Of a stretch of 64,000 bases of DNA, positions 56,389 to 64,000 are shown one piece after another. Position numbers and translations under genes: made by a program. Source of the stretch: Fodinicurvata sp. EGI_FJ10296 (GTDB taxonomy: Bacteria; Pseudomonadota; Alphaproteobacteria; DSM-16000; Inquilinaceae). The notes beneath the pieces are model-generated. The model searched no databases, had not been told where the DNA came from, and saw nothing but the letters and a program-made list of their open reading frames with translations. The DNA lies in the NCBI RefSeq assembly GCF_040712075.1, contig NZ_JBFCVL010000006.1, forward strand, positions 1-64,000. Reading direction: 5' to 3'. Each line of letters opens with the position of its first letter. The stretch's first letter is position 1.

Positions 56389-57234
56389 ATGAAGAATCGT
56401 GACGACGACAGCTCCGAGCTTCCTGCCGCCGCCCCGGCCCGTGATCGCGCTGGCGGTCAGGTCCAGTCGCTCGGCCGGGCACTGACGCTGCTGGAGCATC
56501 TGGCCCGGCGCCCCGACGGGCGCAGCCTGTCCGATCTGGCGGCGGCCGCGGAACTGGCGCCGAGCACGGTCCACCGCCTGCTGAAAAGCCTGGAGAGCCG
56601 GGGATTCGCTGCCGTCGATGCCGACACCGGGCTGTGGTGCGTCGGCATTGCCGCATTTACCGTCGGCAACGCCTTTCTCCGCGGTCGCAGCTATATCGCT
56701 GTCGCTCAGCCGCATATGCGCTCGCTGGCCGAAACGACCGGCGAAACCATCAATCTGGCGGTTCCCGATCACGGCGCGGCGCTGTATGTTGCGCAGATCG
56801 AAAGCCAGCACATGATGCGAGTATTCGCGCGCATGGGCACATGGGTACCACTGCACTGTTCGGGCGTCGGCAAGGCGATCCTGATCGGCCTGTCCGCCGA
56901 GGACAGGTCGGCGATGATCCGGTCACGCATTCGTCTGACGCGTTTGACGGACCGGACCCTGACCGAACCCGAAGCACTGGCCCGCGACCTGGCGGCGGCT
57001 GAAGCGCGTGGCTATGCCATCGACGATGGCGAACATGCCGTTGGCCTGCGCTGCGTTGCCGCTCCGATTTTCGACAATGCTGGCATGCCGTTGGCGGCGG
57101 TGTCGGTCTCGGGCCCGGCCGCGCGGGTGACCGACGAACGCGTCGCCGATATGGGGGCGGCCGTTGCCGCGACGGCGGCCAGCATCACCGCGCGGCTGGG
57201 TGGGAGACGCGGGGGCGGGCATTCAGGTGTCTGA
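56389..57234 (+). CDS. IclR-family transcriptional regulator
   Basis: A 281-residue regulator with an N-terminal winged helix (QSLGRALTLLEHLARRPDGR, LSDLAAAAELAPSTVHRLLK) and an IclR effector domain (GTWVPLHCSGVGKAILIGL, GYAIDDGEHAVGLRCVAAPI). Divergent from glycerate kinase, so a likely regulator of it, as IclR proteins such as GclR control glyoxylate and glycerate genes in other bacteria. The ATG at 56389 is chosen; in-frame sequence from 56302 is possible but lies over the promoter region. It is convergent with the GntR-type gene that follows. Confidence 0.9.
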   Translation: MKNRDDDSSELPAAAPARDRAGGQVQSLGRALTLLEHLARRPDGRSLSDLAAAAELAPSTVHRLLKSLESRGFAAVDADTGLWCVGIAAFTVGNAFLRGRSYIAVAQPHMRSLAETTGETINLAVPDHGAALYVAQIESQHMMRVFARMGTWVPLHCSGVGKAILIGLSAEDRSAMIRSRIRLTRLTDRTLTEPEALARDLAAAEARGYAIDDGEHAVGLRCVAAPIFDNAGMPLAAVSVSGPAARVTDERVADMGAAVAATAASITARLGGRRGGGHSGV

Positions 57235-57249
57235 ACGACCCGACGGCAT

Positions 57250-57990
57250 TCAGATCCGGTTGTCGATCGATGCCCGCCGATAGCGGTCGAGAATCCATTG
57301 CAGGTGCGCGCCCATGGCTGCTTCGGCTTCCCGAGGGCGGTGGGCGGCGATGGCCTCGAAAATGGCGCGGTGCTGGGAAAGCAGAGTCTCATCGTCGCCG
57401 GGCGCGGCGAACAGCCGATAGCGATGGTAGCTCAGCATCTGAGTGAGCACGTCGCGGACGACGGACAGGATGTGCATGTAGACCGGGCTGCCGGCGGCGG
57501 TGCCGATGGCGACGTGGAAGCGGACATCCTCGATCGCTTTTCCCGGACCGAAGCGGCCTTGGGGTTCCGCAGCCGCCATGGCGTCCAACCGGGCGCGGAT
57601 CTCGGCGATTTGATCCGGAGTGGCCCGCTCCGCCGCTCGCCGGGCGGCCCAGGTTTCCAGCGACAGCCGGATCTCGGCGAGATCGTGCAGATTGTCGAGT
57701 TTCGAACGCACCAGATCGGTCAGCGCGGTGTCCATTTCGGCCGCCGACGAGACAACCCGCGTACCGCCGCCGCGCACGGAGACCACGAATCCCTGGGCCT
57801 TCAGGCGCTGAAGTGCGGCGCGTACCGAGACGCGGCTGGCGCCCATCTGCTCCGCCAGCCGCCGCTCGCCGGGCAGACGTTCTCCCGGCGCCAGCCGGCC
57901 ATCGGCGATGCGTTCGTGGAGGGCGTCGGCCACGCGGTCGGCAACGCCGCGATCCGCCGATTCGGGGTCGTTCGTGTTGTCGATGTCCAT
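57250..57990 (-). CDS. GntR-family (FadR subfamily) regulator
   Basis: A 246-residue regulator. The winged helix reads RVADALHERIADGRLAPGER, LPGERRLAEQMGASRVSVRA, ALQRLKAQGF. The C-terminal FCD effector domain has the metal-binding FHVAIGTAAGSPVY and HRAIFEAIAAHRP. FadR-type regulators sense organic acids or other small metabolites. It lies five bases downstream of the EamA gene on the same strand, so the two are probably one unit. Starts upstream of 57990 are in frame but are the transporter's antisense of itself in another frame; the ATG at 57990 is clear. Confidence 0.9.
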   Translation of the reverse strand: MDIDNTNDPESADRGVADRVADALHERIADGRLAPGERLPGERRLAEQMGASRVSVRAALQRLKAQGFVVSVRGGGTRVVSSAAEMDTALTDLVRSKLDNLHDLAEIRLSLETWAARRAAERATPDQIAEIRARLDAMAAAEPQGRFGPGKAIEDVRFHVAIGTAAGSPVYMHILSVVRDVLTQMLSYHRYRLFAAPGDDETLLSQHRAIFEAIAAHRPREAEAAMGAHLQWILDRYRRASIDNRI

Positions 57991-57995
57991 CGCTG

Positions 57996-59066
57996 CTATC
58001 TGTCGTGGTCGATTTTCTGCGACTCCGGCTCCTCGGCAGCGGTCACGGGGTCTGTCCCGGGGCGCCGGGGGGTGCCGAAGCGCGCCATGACGATGCCGGC
58101 CAGGACCACCCCGGCGCCCATGGCCTGGATCGACCCGATCGCTTCGCCCAGTACCAGCCAGGCCAGTCCGGCGGCTGCGACCGGCTGGACCAGAAGGCTG
58201 ACCGACGAAAAGGCAGCGGGCAGATGGGCGAGAGCATAGGTGATCAGGCCTTGCCCGCCGGCATGGCTGATCAGGGCCAGCGCGACCAGAATGGCCCAGC
58301 CGGTCATCGTCGCTGGCAGGAATGATTCGCCCGACAGCAGGCCGGCGGGAATCAGGAATGCCGTCGTCGCCAGCGCGCTCCACGCCATGATGGTTGCGGT
58401 GGAAAACCGCGCCCTGAGACGTCCGATGGCGATGATGTAGCCACCATAGAACATGGCCGTGATCACACCCAGGAAATCGCCGAACAGCGTTTCCGGACTG
58501 ACCGTCAGGCTGTCGCTCATCAGCAGGGCCGCGCCCGCGAGCGACAGCACCATGCCGATCAGGAACAGGCGCGTGACCCGTTCGCCGAACAGCAGATAGC
58601 TGACCCCCGTGACGATGACCGGCGCCAGATTCGCCAACAAGGTGGCATTGGCGACCGAGGTGAAGTTGATCGACCAGTGCCAGAACGCGAGATCGCCAGC
58701 GAACAGAAAGCCTGCCAGCGCCAGCAGCGCATAGTCGCGAAGGCCGCGCGGTACGGCGGGTTTCGCCGATTTTGAGTGCCGCATGCCGCCGTTTTCGGCA
58801 GCCATCCACATCATCAGTGCCGGGACCGCGATCGCGACCCGCCAGACCGCCGTGGTCGTCGGCCCGATCTCGGACAGGCGCACGAAGATCGGCGACAGCG
58901 CGATCGCCAGGGCGCCGAGAATCAGCAGGGCGAATGCGATCGCGGCCGTCCGGCCGGTGGCCAGAGTTACGACTGTACCCCTGCGGCGGCGCGATCGGTT
59001 GCTGTCGTGGGCGATCGTCGATTGGGAGGTTGTCGTCCGGTGTTGCGGCGAGGTCATATTGGGCAC
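57996..59066 (-). CDS. EamA-family drug/metabolite transporter
   Basis: A 356-residue ten-helix inner-membrane transporter of the DMT superfamily, made of two EamA repeats. Hydrophobic segments start at AAIAFALLILGALAIALSPI; VATGVSYLLFGE-like and PVAAAGLAWLVLGEAIGSIQ mark the end of each repeat. The first 30 residues are a basic, hydrophilic tail (MPNMTSPQHRTTTSQST), so the start may be 59066 or 59057. Members export amino acids or other metabolites; the substrate is unknown. Divergent from the N-formylglutamate hydrolase gene. Confidence 0.9.
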   Translation of the reverse strand: MPNMTSPQHRTTTSQSTIAHDSNRSRRRRGTVVTLATGRTAAIAFALLILGALAIALSPIFVRLSEIGPTTTAVWRVAIAVPALMMWMAAENGGMRHSKSAKPAVPRGLRDYALLALAGFLFAGDLAFWHWSINFTSVANATLLANLAPVIVTGVSYLLFGERVTRLFLIGMVLSLAGAALLMSDSLTVSPETLFGDFLGVITAMFYGGYIIAIGRLRARFSTATIMAWSALATTAFLIPAGLLSGESFLPATMTGWAILVALALISHAGGQGLITYALAHLPAAFSSVSLLVQPVAAAGLAWLVLGEAIGSIQAMGAGVVLAGIVMARFGTPRRPGTDPVTAAEEPESQKIDHDR

Positions 59067-59152
59067 TATTCAGAACAGAGTCGATTGCGGGTGGAGCGAA
59101 GGCCGAAGCCGCCGCTGCGCAGAGTGAGATCGAAAAGGGAATTCCAGATCGG

Positions 59153-60022
59153 ATGCGAGCCAGCGATGAAAACAGCGTGAATATCACCGAAACGCCAGCC
59201 CCGGAAGCCGAACATGGACTGGCGGCCCATCTGGCAGCGGCTGGCCCGCCGCGCCCCGACGGTCTCGGGGTCGCCGATCCGGACGTCTACGACGTGGTCA
59301 ATCCCGGCGGGCGGAGGCCGGTACTGTTGCTGGCCGACCATGCCGGCCGTGCCATACCCGACGGACTGGGCAAGCTGGGACTGCCGGAGTCGGAGCTCGC
59401 GCGGCACATCGCCTATGACCCCGGCGTCGACGCGATCACGCGGCATATGGCACTTGCTCTGGACGCGCCGGCGATCATTCATCGCTATTCCAGATTGCTG
59501 ATCGACCCCAACCGTCCGCTCAACGACCCGACCTCGATCTGCCAGATCAGCGACGGCACGATCGTGCCCGGAAACCGCGCGCTTTCCATGGCCGACCGTC
59601 AGGCACGGGCCCGGACCTTCTTCGAGCCCTATCACCGCGCCGTGGCGGCGGCGATTGACTGGATGAAAGGCCGCACCGGCCCGCCGGCCGTGGTCTCGGT
59701 CCACAGCTTCTCGCCCGTCGTCCGCGGTCGCCGGCGGCCATGGGAGATCGGCGTGTTGTGGGGTGACGACGCTCGCCTTCCAGTGCCCTTTATGGAAAAA
59801 ATGCGCGCGGAAGGGTTGTGCGTCGGCGATAATGAACCTTACAGTGGCAGGAATTTGCATGGCTATACGATGGAGACGCATGTCCTGCCCTTCGGGTATG
59901 CGAACATCCTGCTGGAACTGCGGCAGGACGAAGTCGCCGATGCGGCATCTCAGGATCTCTGGGCAACGCGGCTCGAAGCGGCGTTGCGCCCGATTCTCGA
60001 GGATCTGAACAAGAACGGATAA
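59153..60022 (+). CDS. N-formylglutamate amidohydrolase family protein
   Basis: A 289-residue metal-dependent hydrolase of the FGase (HutG-like) family. Family stretches include VLLLADHAGRAIPDGLGKLG, HIAYDPGVDAITRHMALAL, YSRLLIDPNRP and VVSVHSFSPVVRGRRRPWEI, with conserved His and Asp or Glu ligands. It removes the formyl group from N-formylglutamate or a similar N-acyl amino acid. No hut genes are near, so the substrate is open. The ATG at 59153 follows AAGGGA; upstream in-frame sequence belongs to the EamA gene's opposite strand. It lies 22 bases before the carboxylate-amine ligase gene. Confidence 0.86.
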   Translation: MRASDENSVNITETPAPEAEHGLAAHLAAAGPPRPDGLGVADPDVYDVVNPGGRRPVLLLADHAGRAIPDGLGKLGLPESELARHIAYDPGVDAITRHMALALDAPAIIHRYSRLLIDPNRPLNDPTSICQISDGTIVPGNRALSMADRQARARTFFEPYHRAVAAAIDWMKGRTGPPAVVSVHSFSPVVRGRRRPWEIGVLWGDDARLPVPFMEKMRAEGLCVGDNEPYSGRNLHGYTMETHVLPFGYANILLELRQDEVADAASQDLWATRLEAALRPILEDLNKNG

Positions 60023-60044
60023 CAAATCCGGAATCGAGGAACTG

Positions 60045-61178
60045 ATGAACCTGGACGGGTCCGAATTCACGATCGGCATGGAGGAGGAATATCTTCTGGT
60101 CGATCCCGAGACGCGCGATCTGATGATCGAGCCGCCGCCGGCCTTCCTCAAGGCGTGCGAGGACGAACTGGGCGGCCGCGTCAGTCCGGAATTCATGCAG
60201 TGCCAGATCGAAGTCGGCACGCCGGTGTGCCGCTCGATTGCCGAGTTGCGCCGGGAAATCGTAGCCCTGCGCGATACCGTCTGTTCGGTCTCACAGGCGC
60301 ACGGCCTGGCGGTAATCGCGGCCTCGACCCATCCATTCGCTTGCTGGCGTCCGCAGCGGCCAACCGTTAACCCTCGCTACGACAAGCTTGCGGCCGAAAT
60401 GGGCACGCCGGTCCGCCGGCTGCTGATCAGCGCCATGCATATGCATGTCGGCATCGAGGACCCCAATCTGCGCATCGATCTGATGAATCAGGTCCGGTAC
60501 TTTCTGCCGCATCTTCTGTCCCTGACGACTTCGTCACCGTTCTGGCGCGGTCAGGATACAGGGCTGAAGTCCTATCGTCTGGCCGTCTTCAACGAAATGC
60601 CGCGCAATGGCACGCCGGAGCAGTTCGTCAGCTATGGGGAGTACGAGCAACATCTTCAGGCGCTGATCGACGTTGGCGCGATCGAGGACGGCACCAAACT
60701 GTGGTGGGATATTCGGCCCAGCGCGCGATTCCCGACCCTGGAAATGCGCATCTGCGATATCTGCACCTCGGTCGAGGACGGGATCACCGTTGCCGCGCTC
60801 TATGCCTGCATTCTGCGCATGCTCTGGCGGCTCAAGCGCGACAATGTGCAGTGGCGGCGCTACAAGACCATGCTGCTGAACGAAAACCGCTGGCGCGCGA
60901 TGCGTTATGGCATCGATGGGCGGCTGATCGATTTCGGCCGGCGGCAGAGCATCGCCTTCCCCGAGCTGATGGAGGAAATTCTCGATCTCACCGAAAAGGA
61001 TGCCGAGGCGCTCGACTGTGTTGCGGAAGTGCGCCGCGCGCGCGAGATTCTGTCCCGCGGCACCTCCGCCCATCAGCAGGTCGCTACCTATGAACGCGCG
61101 TTGGCCGACGGCGCGACGGAGTCCGAGGCACAGCAGGCCGTGGTCGATTGGCTGATCCGGGCCAGTCGGCCGGAGTGA
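60045..61178 (+). CDS. Carboxylate-amine ligase (GCS2/YbdK-like)
   Basis: A 377-residue ATP-grasp-like glutamate-cysteine ligase type 2 protein. It has the family start FTIGMEEEYLLVDPETRDLM, QCQIEVGTPVCRSIAELRRE, ASTHPFACWRPQ, MHMHVGIEDPNLRIDLMNQ and LWWDIRPSARFPTLEMRICD. YbdK has weak glutamate-cysteine ligase activity; many relatives have unknown carboxyl and amine substrates. It is paired with an N-formylglutamate hydrolase gene, which suggests a small amide or peptide pathway (inference). Confidence 0.9.
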   Translation: MNLDGSEFTIGMEEEYLLVDPETRDLMIEPPPAFLKACEDELGGRVSPEFMQCQIEVGTPVCRSIAELRREIVALRDTVCSVSQAHGLAVIAASTHPFACWRPQRPTVNPRYDKLAAEMGTPVRRLLISAMHMHVGIEDPNLRIDLMNQVRYFLPHLLSLTTSSPFWRGQDTGLKSYRLAVFNEMPRNGTPEQFVSYGEYEQHLQALIDVGAIEDGTKLWWDIRPSARFPTLEMRICDICTSVEDGITVAALYACILRMLWRLKRDNVQWRRYKTMLLNENRWRAMRYGIDGRLIDFGRRQSIAFPELMEEILDLTEKDAEALDCVAEVRRAREILSRGTSAHQQVATYERALADGATESEAQQAVVDWLIRASRPE

Positions 61179-61275
61179 ACGGCGGTCCGGCCTTTCGGTC
61201 AGATCGTCGGCGGGTTATCTATGGGGGGCGATTGTACATCCGCCGGCAGTGCCGGTGTCACCCAGGGAGATGATC

Positions 61276-61569
61276 ATGGACGACCGGACCCGAACCGAAG
61301 TGGAAGCTGCGGCATTCCGCACCCTGGTCGAGCATCTGAGAACCCGCACCGATGTTCAGAACATCGACCTGATGAATCTGGCCGGCTTCTGCCGCAATTG
61401 CCTGTCGAAATGGTACCGCGCGGCGGCGGAGGAGCGGGGCGAGACCCTGTCTTACGAGGAAGCGCGCGAGATCGTCTACGGCATGCCCTATGCCGAGTGG
61501 AAGGAAAAGCACCAGACCGAAGCCGGTCCGGACCAGAAGGCGGCGTTCGGGAAATCCGCCTCCCATTGA
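61276..61569 (+). CDS. DUF1244 protein
   Basis: A 97-residue protein of the DUF1244 family, common in alpha- and gammaproteobacteria. The conserved core is VQNIDLMNLAGFCRNCLSKW (with a CRNC pair), then SYEEAREIVYGMPYAEWK. Helical and cytoplasmic; function is unknown. The ATG at 61276 has AGGGAG upstream; the ATG at 61270 is an alternative. Confidence 0.88.
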   Translation: MDDRTRTEVEAAAFRTLVEHLRTRTDVQNIDLMNLAGFCRNCLSKWYRAAAEERGETLSYEEAREIVYGMPYAEWKEKHQTEAGPDQKAAFGKSASH

Positions 61570-61611
61570 CGGGCCTGGTCTCATCTACCGACAATCATGG
61601 ATCCACCCGCC

Positions 61612-61640
61612 TTGCACTGGCGCCGCCGCGTCATTATACC
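61612..61640 (+). promoter_or_regulatory. Candidate gapR promoter
   Basis: TTGCAC (61612-61617) and TATACC (61635-61640), with a 17-base spacer. The boxes are weak, three and four of six. Transcription would begin near 61647, upstream of the GC hairpin. Confidence 0.35.
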
Positions 61641-61664
61641 GGCGGCTGTCGAGCCGGGACCGGT

Positions 61665-61682
61665 CCCGGGGCCGCCCCCGGG
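61665..61682. other. GC hairpin in the gapR leader
   Basis: CCCGGGG (61665-61671) pairs with CCCCGGG (61676-61682) around CCGC, 52 bases before the gapR start. It could end the DUF1244 transcript or be part of the gapR leader. Confidence 0.4.
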
Positions 61683-61733
61683 GCTGCACTTGGAACCGGT
61701 GCTGTCGCCAATCCATTGAAGGGTTTCTGATCC

Positions 61734-62009
61734 ATGTCCGATGTCGGTGGAATCGCCGGTGACCAGTTGCGTTCCTATATCGAGCGGATCGAACGACTCG
61801 AAGAGGAAAAGGCGACGCTTCAGAACGATATGAAAGAGGTCTTCGCCGAAGCCAAGGGCAACGGCTTCGACGTCAAGATCATGCGACAGGTCCTGAAGCT
61901 GCGGAAAATGGAAGCCGCCGACCGGAGCGAGCAGGAAGAACTGCTCGAACTTTACAAGCGCGCGCTGGGGATGGATGGGGCGCCCGCCGGCGATCCGGAC
62001 GACGAATAG
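61734..62009 (+). CDS. gapR: GapR-family nucleoid-associated protein (DUF2312)
   Basis: A 91-residue coiled-coil DNA-binding protein of the GapR family. The sequence is DQLRSYIERIERLEEEKATL, then DMKEVFAEAKGNGFDVKIMR, QVLKLRKMEAADRSEQEELL, all strongly conserved in alphaproteobacteria. In Caulobacter it encircles overtwisted, AT-rich DNA ahead of replication and transcription and helps topoisomerases. It stands alone, convergent with the ABC exporter gene by six bases. Confidence 0.95.
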   Translation: MSDVGGIAGDQLRSYIERIERLEEEKATLQNDMKEVFAEAKGNGFDVKIMRQVLKLRKMEAADRSEQEELLELYKRALGMDGAPAGDPDDE

Positions 62010-62015
62010 ACCCCA

Positions 62016-63959
62016 TCATCCGGCAACGGAACTGGCCCGTGCTTGCGCCTCGGCTTCGGTCAGCCCGAGAAAACCCCCGGATTGTCGACGCCAGAGATCG
62101 GCATAGAGGCCGCCGCGCCGCAGCAGTTCGTCGTGAGTTCCAGTTTCGACGATCCGCCCTTCGTCCATGATGATCAGCCGATCCAGAACGGCGATGGTCG
62201 ACAGCCGGTGGGCGATCGCCATCACGGTCTTGCCTTCCATCAGCGTGTAAAGCTGCTCCTGAATGGCGGCTTCGACCTCGGAATCGAGGGCCGAGGTCGC
62301 TTCGTCCAGGATCAGGATCGGCGCATCCTTCAGCAATACGCGCGCGATCGCGATTCGCTGACGCTGCCCTCCGGAAAGCTTTACCCCGCGCTCGCCGGCA
62401 TGGGCGTCGAGGCCGGTGCGGCTCTGGGTGTCGACCAGATCGTTGATGAAGTCGTCGGCATGGGCGCGGCGTACGGCCTGCATAATCTGGTCATCGGTCG
62501 CGTCGGGGCGGCCATAGGCGATGTTGTCGCGGATCGAGCGATGCAGAAGCGCCGTGTCCTGGGTGACCATGCCGATCTGCCTGCGCAGCGATTCCTGGGT
62601 CACGTCGGCGATGTTCTGGCCGTCGATCAGGATACGCCCGCCTTCCAGGTCATGGAACCGCAACAGCAGATTGACCAGCGTCGACTTGCCGGCACCGGAG
62701 CGTCCGACCAGGCCGATCTTTTCCCCAGGCTGAATGGTCAGCGACAGGTCGTCGATGATCCCCGTCTCGCGGCCATAGTTGAAGCGGATGTTCTCGAACC
62801 GGATCTCGCCCTTCCGGACAGTCAGTTGTGCTGCATCGGGCTTGTCGGTCACCGAAAGCGGCCGGGCGATGGTGTTGATGCCGTCCTGGACCGTGCCGAT
62901 GTTCTCGAACAGCCCGGCGATTTCCCACAGCACCCATTCCGACATCGACCGGATCCGCATGACCAGCGCGATCGCCACGGCAATGGCGCCCAGCGTGATC
63001 GCCGACAGGTACCAGCTATAGATCGCCACTCCGGCAATGCCGGCCAGCAACAGGGCGTTGACCGTCTGCAGGCTGAGCGTCAGCATCGTGACCAGCCGCA
63101 TCTGCCGGTGGACGGTAACCATGAAACCGCCCATGGCGTCGCGGGCATAGGCCTGTTCGCGCCGGGTATGGGCGAACAGCTTGATGGTCTGGATGTTCGT
63201 ATAGCTGTCGACGATGCGGCCCGTCATTTGCGCGCGGGCGTCGGCCTGTGCCATCGAGACTGCGCGCAGTTTGGGGACGAAATACCACAGGATCACGATA
63301 TAGGCCGCCAGCCACAACAACAGCGGCAGCGTCAGCCACAGATCGGTGCCGCCGACCAGGAACAGGGCGCCGGTGAAATAGACGACGACATAGACCAGAA
63401 CGTCCATCAGCTTCATGACGGTTTCGCGGATCGCCAGGGCCGTTTGCATGACCTTTTGCGATACGCGGCCGGCGAATTCGTCCTGAAAGAACGCCATGCT
63501 CTGGCTGAGAACATAGCGATGAGCCAGCCAGCGCGCGATCATCGGATAGTTACCGAACACCGTCTGATGGGTGACCAGCGACTGGGCCAGCACCAGTAGC
63601 GGCAAGCCGATCACGATCAGGGCGGCCATGCCGACCAGCGCCCATCCATGATCGGCAAAGAACGTCGCGCGTTCGGCATTGGCCAGCCAGTCGACCAGTG
63701 TTCCCAGATAGCTGAGGAAGACAAGCTCCACGACCGAGATGGCCGCCGTCAGCAGCGACATCCCGATGAGCCAGGGCATCATCGGCCGCGAATAGTGGTA
63801 GACGAAGCCGAGCAGGGTTTCCGGCGGCCGTGCCGGTTCGCTGGCCGGGAAGGGGTCGACCAGCCGCTCGAAGGCGTCGAACACGCGGGAGAACGGTCCG
63901 CTGTTCGACACCGGTACTTCCTTCGACGGCGGCGGCGTAGTTGGATCGGTGGTGGCCAT
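62016..63959 (-). CDS. ABC exporter half-transporter (permease-ATPase fusion)
   Basis: A 647-residue fused protein. The membrane domain has about six helices (MPWLIGMSLLTAAISVVELV, ALVGMAALIVIGLPLLVLAQ and others). The ATPase domain begins near residue 380 and has Walker A VGRSGAGKSTLV, the signature LSGGQRQRIAIARVLL, Walker B ILILDEATSALD and the H-loop IAHRLST. It would act as a dimer. The nearest types are lipid A/MsbA- and multidrug-type exporters, so the cargo is unknown. It begins with a 40-residue cytoplasmic tail. Bases 63960-64000 at the right edge hold only its upstream region. Confidence 0.93.
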   Translation of the reverse strand: MATTDPTTPPPSKEVPVSNSGPFSRVFDAFERLVDPFPASEPARPPETLLGFVYHYSRPMMPWLIGMSLLTAAISVVELVFLSYLGTLVDWLANAERATFFADHGWALVGMAALIVIGLPLLVLAQSLVTHQTVFGNYPMIARWLAHRYVLSQSMAFFQDEFAGRVSQKVMQTALAIRETVMKLMDVLVYVVVYFTGALFLVGGTDLWLTLPLLLWLAAYIVILWYFVPKLRAVSMAQADARAQMTGRIVDSYTNIQTIKLFAHTRREQAYARDAMGGFMVTVHRQMRLVTMLTLSLQTVNALLLAGIAGVAIYSWYLSAITLGAIAVAIALVMRIRSMSEWVLWEIAGLFENIGTVQDGINTIARPLSVTDKPDAAQLTVRKGEIRFENIRFNYGRETGIIDDLSLTIQPGEKIGLVGRSGAGKSTLVNLLLRFHDLEGGRILIDGQNIADVTQESLRRQIGMVTQDTALLHRSIRDNIAYGRPDATDDQIMQAVRRAHADDFINDLVDTQSRTGLDAHAGERGVKLSGGQRQRIAIARVLLKDAPILILDEATSALDSEVEAAIQEQLYTLMEGKTVMAIAHRLSTIAVLDRLIIMDEGRIVETGTHDELLRRGGLYADLWRRQSGGFLGLTEAEAQARASSVAG

Positions 63960-64000
63960 CGGATCCCATGCTCCTGGCGATTTCTGGTTCGGTCGAGCGC

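Overview
The window looks like chromosomal DNA from a high-GC alphaproteobacterium, probably a Rhodospirillales-type organism (inference). The evidence is a GapR/DUF2312 gene beside a DUF1244 gene, the aerobic CobN cobalamin route, an alphaproteobacterial-style iscR-suf cluster, and dense, mostly operonic coding. I see no insertion sequence, phage gene, integrase or CRISPR array.

Layout. 314-8213 (minus): cobalamin operon cobU-cobW-cobN-cobO-cobQ behind a cobalamin riboswitch. 8324-12015: a LysR regulator and a flavin monooxygenase, divergent from a pair of carboxymuconolactone-decarboxylase/AhpD-fold proteins. 12226-25370: M20 peptidase, multi-PAS histidine kinase, LysR, peroxiredoxin and glnE (all minus), then a large AsmA/YhdP-like protein (plus) and tyrS (minus). 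26314-36974 (plus): a sulfur and Fe-S block, cysE-iscR-nifS/iscS-fdx-sufB-sufC-sufD-sufS-sufA-sufT-mnmA, followed by tRNA-Met. It runs from serine activation to cluster assembly and tRNA thiolation. Two related 25-bp IscR-like boxes precede cysE and sufB.

37171-46206: AI-2E/PerM-type permease, hrpB, then a minus-strand M48 protease-DsbA-like-dioxygenase group, an aminotransferase and mtgA. 46484-53285 (plus): a CHASE4-type histidine kinase, then the most unusual region. This is a small Cys-free protein ending in a Gly-Gly motif and an alternating Thr/Ser/Val/Ile tail, a PqqD-like protein, a SPASM protein that has lost the radical-SAM cysteines, a radical-SAM enzyme, and a B12-binding radical-SAM enzyme. 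I read it as a candidate peptide-modification (RiPP-like) pathway; this is inference and untested. The cobalamin operon earlier in the window could supply cofactor for the last enzyme.

53355-63959: pyruvate kinase, glycerate kinase and an IclR regulator; a GntR/FadR regulator with an EamA exporter; an N-formylglutamate amidohydrolase with a carboxylate-amine ligase; DUF1244; gapR; and an ABC exporter half-transporter.
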